A stretch of 6,291 nucleotides of DNA from CAZVRZ01 sp964629965 (lineage in GTDB: Bacteria > Chloroflexota > Anaerolineae > Anaerolineales > UBA4823): the NCBI GenBank assembly GCA_964629965.1, contig CAZVRZ010000234.1, positions 1 through 6,291 on the forward strand, written 5' to 3'. Position numbers and translations under genes: made by a program. Under the pieces are notes generated by a model, which searched no databases, was not told the origin of the DNA, and saw nothing but the letters and a program-made list of their open reading frames with translations. Positions 5,973-6,291 of this stretch are shown one piece after another (position 1 is the first letter of the stretch; each line of letters opens with the position of its first letter).

Positions 5973-6005
5973 CTTGACGTTTCTTTGACGCTCTTCTGGT
6001 ATGAT
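5973..6005 (+). promoter_or_regulatory. Pho-box-like direct repeat plus extended -10, upstream of the patatin gene
   Basis: Two 7-base near-copies, CTTGACG (5973-5979) and TTTGACG (5984-5990), are separated by TTTC, an 11-base period. Nine bases later comes an extended -10, TGG then TATGAT (5997-6005). A 7-4-7 repeat placed about ten bases before the -10 is the geometry of PhoB-type response-regulator sites, which replace the -35. The regulator is not identified. Alternatively the first TTGACG is a plain -35 with an overlong 20-base spacer. Confidence 0.5.
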
Positions 6006-6040
6006 CATGTTATAGATTATTCAGCAAAAGGAGAACAGCC

Positions 6041-6291
6041 ATGAAACTCAAATTCAACCGCACCATCCTCATCCTGTTGGCACTGGCAATGCCGGCGCTG
6101 GCCTGCAACGTGGGAAAACAGGCCGCCACCGCCACGGTCACCCCTCCGCCGCCGGCCAAACCGGCCAAAATCGCCGTTGTGCTGGGCGCGGGGGCTTCGA
6201 AGGGATTTGCGCACATTGGCGTTTTGAAAGTTCTGGAATCCCACAGGGTGCCCGTGCATATGGTAGTCGGCACGTCCGTCGGGTCCCTGGT
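6041..6291 (+). CDS. Patatin-like phospholipase, probable lipoprotein (cut at window end)
   Basis: The first 83 codons are present and the gene runs off the window. It begins with a signal of K-rich start, hydrophobic core (about 9-21) and A-L-A-C with Cys22, a slightly atypical lipobox because -3 is Ala and not Leu. A short Ala/Thr/Pro-rich linker (about 28-42) follows. Then comes the patatin core: strand IAVVLG, the glycine-rich oxyanion segment GAGASKGFAHIGVLK (49-63), and GTSVG (77-81) with nucleophile Ser79. The catalytic Asp lies beyond the window. Family members are Ser-Asp dyad lipid acyl hydrolases. A bacterial RssA-like branch with a lipoprotein signal would act at the cell surface. 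AAAAGGAG (6026-6033) is seven bases before ATG 6041. The upstream region holds a possible regulated promoter. Confidence 0.88.
   Translation, partial: MKLKFNRTILILLALAMPALACNVGKQAATATVTPPPPAKPAKIAVVLGAGASKGFAHIGVLKVLESHRVPVHMVVGTSVGSL

Overview
This is a GC-rich bacterial window, probably from a Chloroflexota (Anaerolineae-like) genome. That guess rests on an FMN-riboswitch-controlled ABC importer of the RibXY type, best known from Chloroflexus and relatives, plus lipobox signals and a secreted beta-propeller protein; there is no direct taxonomic marker. Two runs of exactly ten Ns (673-682 and 3612-3621) each fall inside a gene. In both cases the reading frame changes across the run, so they are most likely scaffold gaps of unknown length rather than real 10-base stretches.

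Layout. At 26-103, on the minus strand, lies tRNA-Val(CAC) with an encoded CCA. A very compact divergent promoter region follows: the -35 of the tRNA promoter and the -35 of the rightward promoter overlap by five bases. The rightward transcript begins with an FMN riboswitch (about 185-318) and an intrinsic terminator (370-405) whose U-tract runs straight into the first AUG. Downstream is a three-gene operon: permease (ribX-like, 406-1223, interrupted by the first gap), lipoprotein solute-binding protein (ribY-like, 1234-2229) and ATPase (2213-3004, overlapping ribY by 17 bases). Together they form a complete ABC importer, inferred to bring riboflavin or a related flavin precursor into the cell and to be shut off when FMN is plentiful.

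From 3005 to 3392 there is no intact gene. It holds a decayed minus-strand piece of a GGDEF (diguanylate cyclase) domain and then a promoter with an extended -10. Next come an arrestin-fold-like cytoplasmic protein (3393-4272, interrupted by the second gap) and, convergent to it, a secreted protein of 539 residues with seven WD/BNR-like repeats and a ZU5-like C-terminal region (5910-4291, minus strand). A 130-base divergent region (5911-6040) carries a direct repeat with Pho-box-like geometry and an extended -10. It leads into a patatin-like phospholipase with a lipoprotein-type signal, cut by the window end.

The most rewarding part is the first 410 bases. There, overlapping divergent promoters, an unusual riboswitch with a hairpin inserted in loop L2, a visible 8-base-pair antiterminator pairing and a terminator abutting the start codon are packed together. 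No CRISPR array, insertion sequence or integrase was seen.
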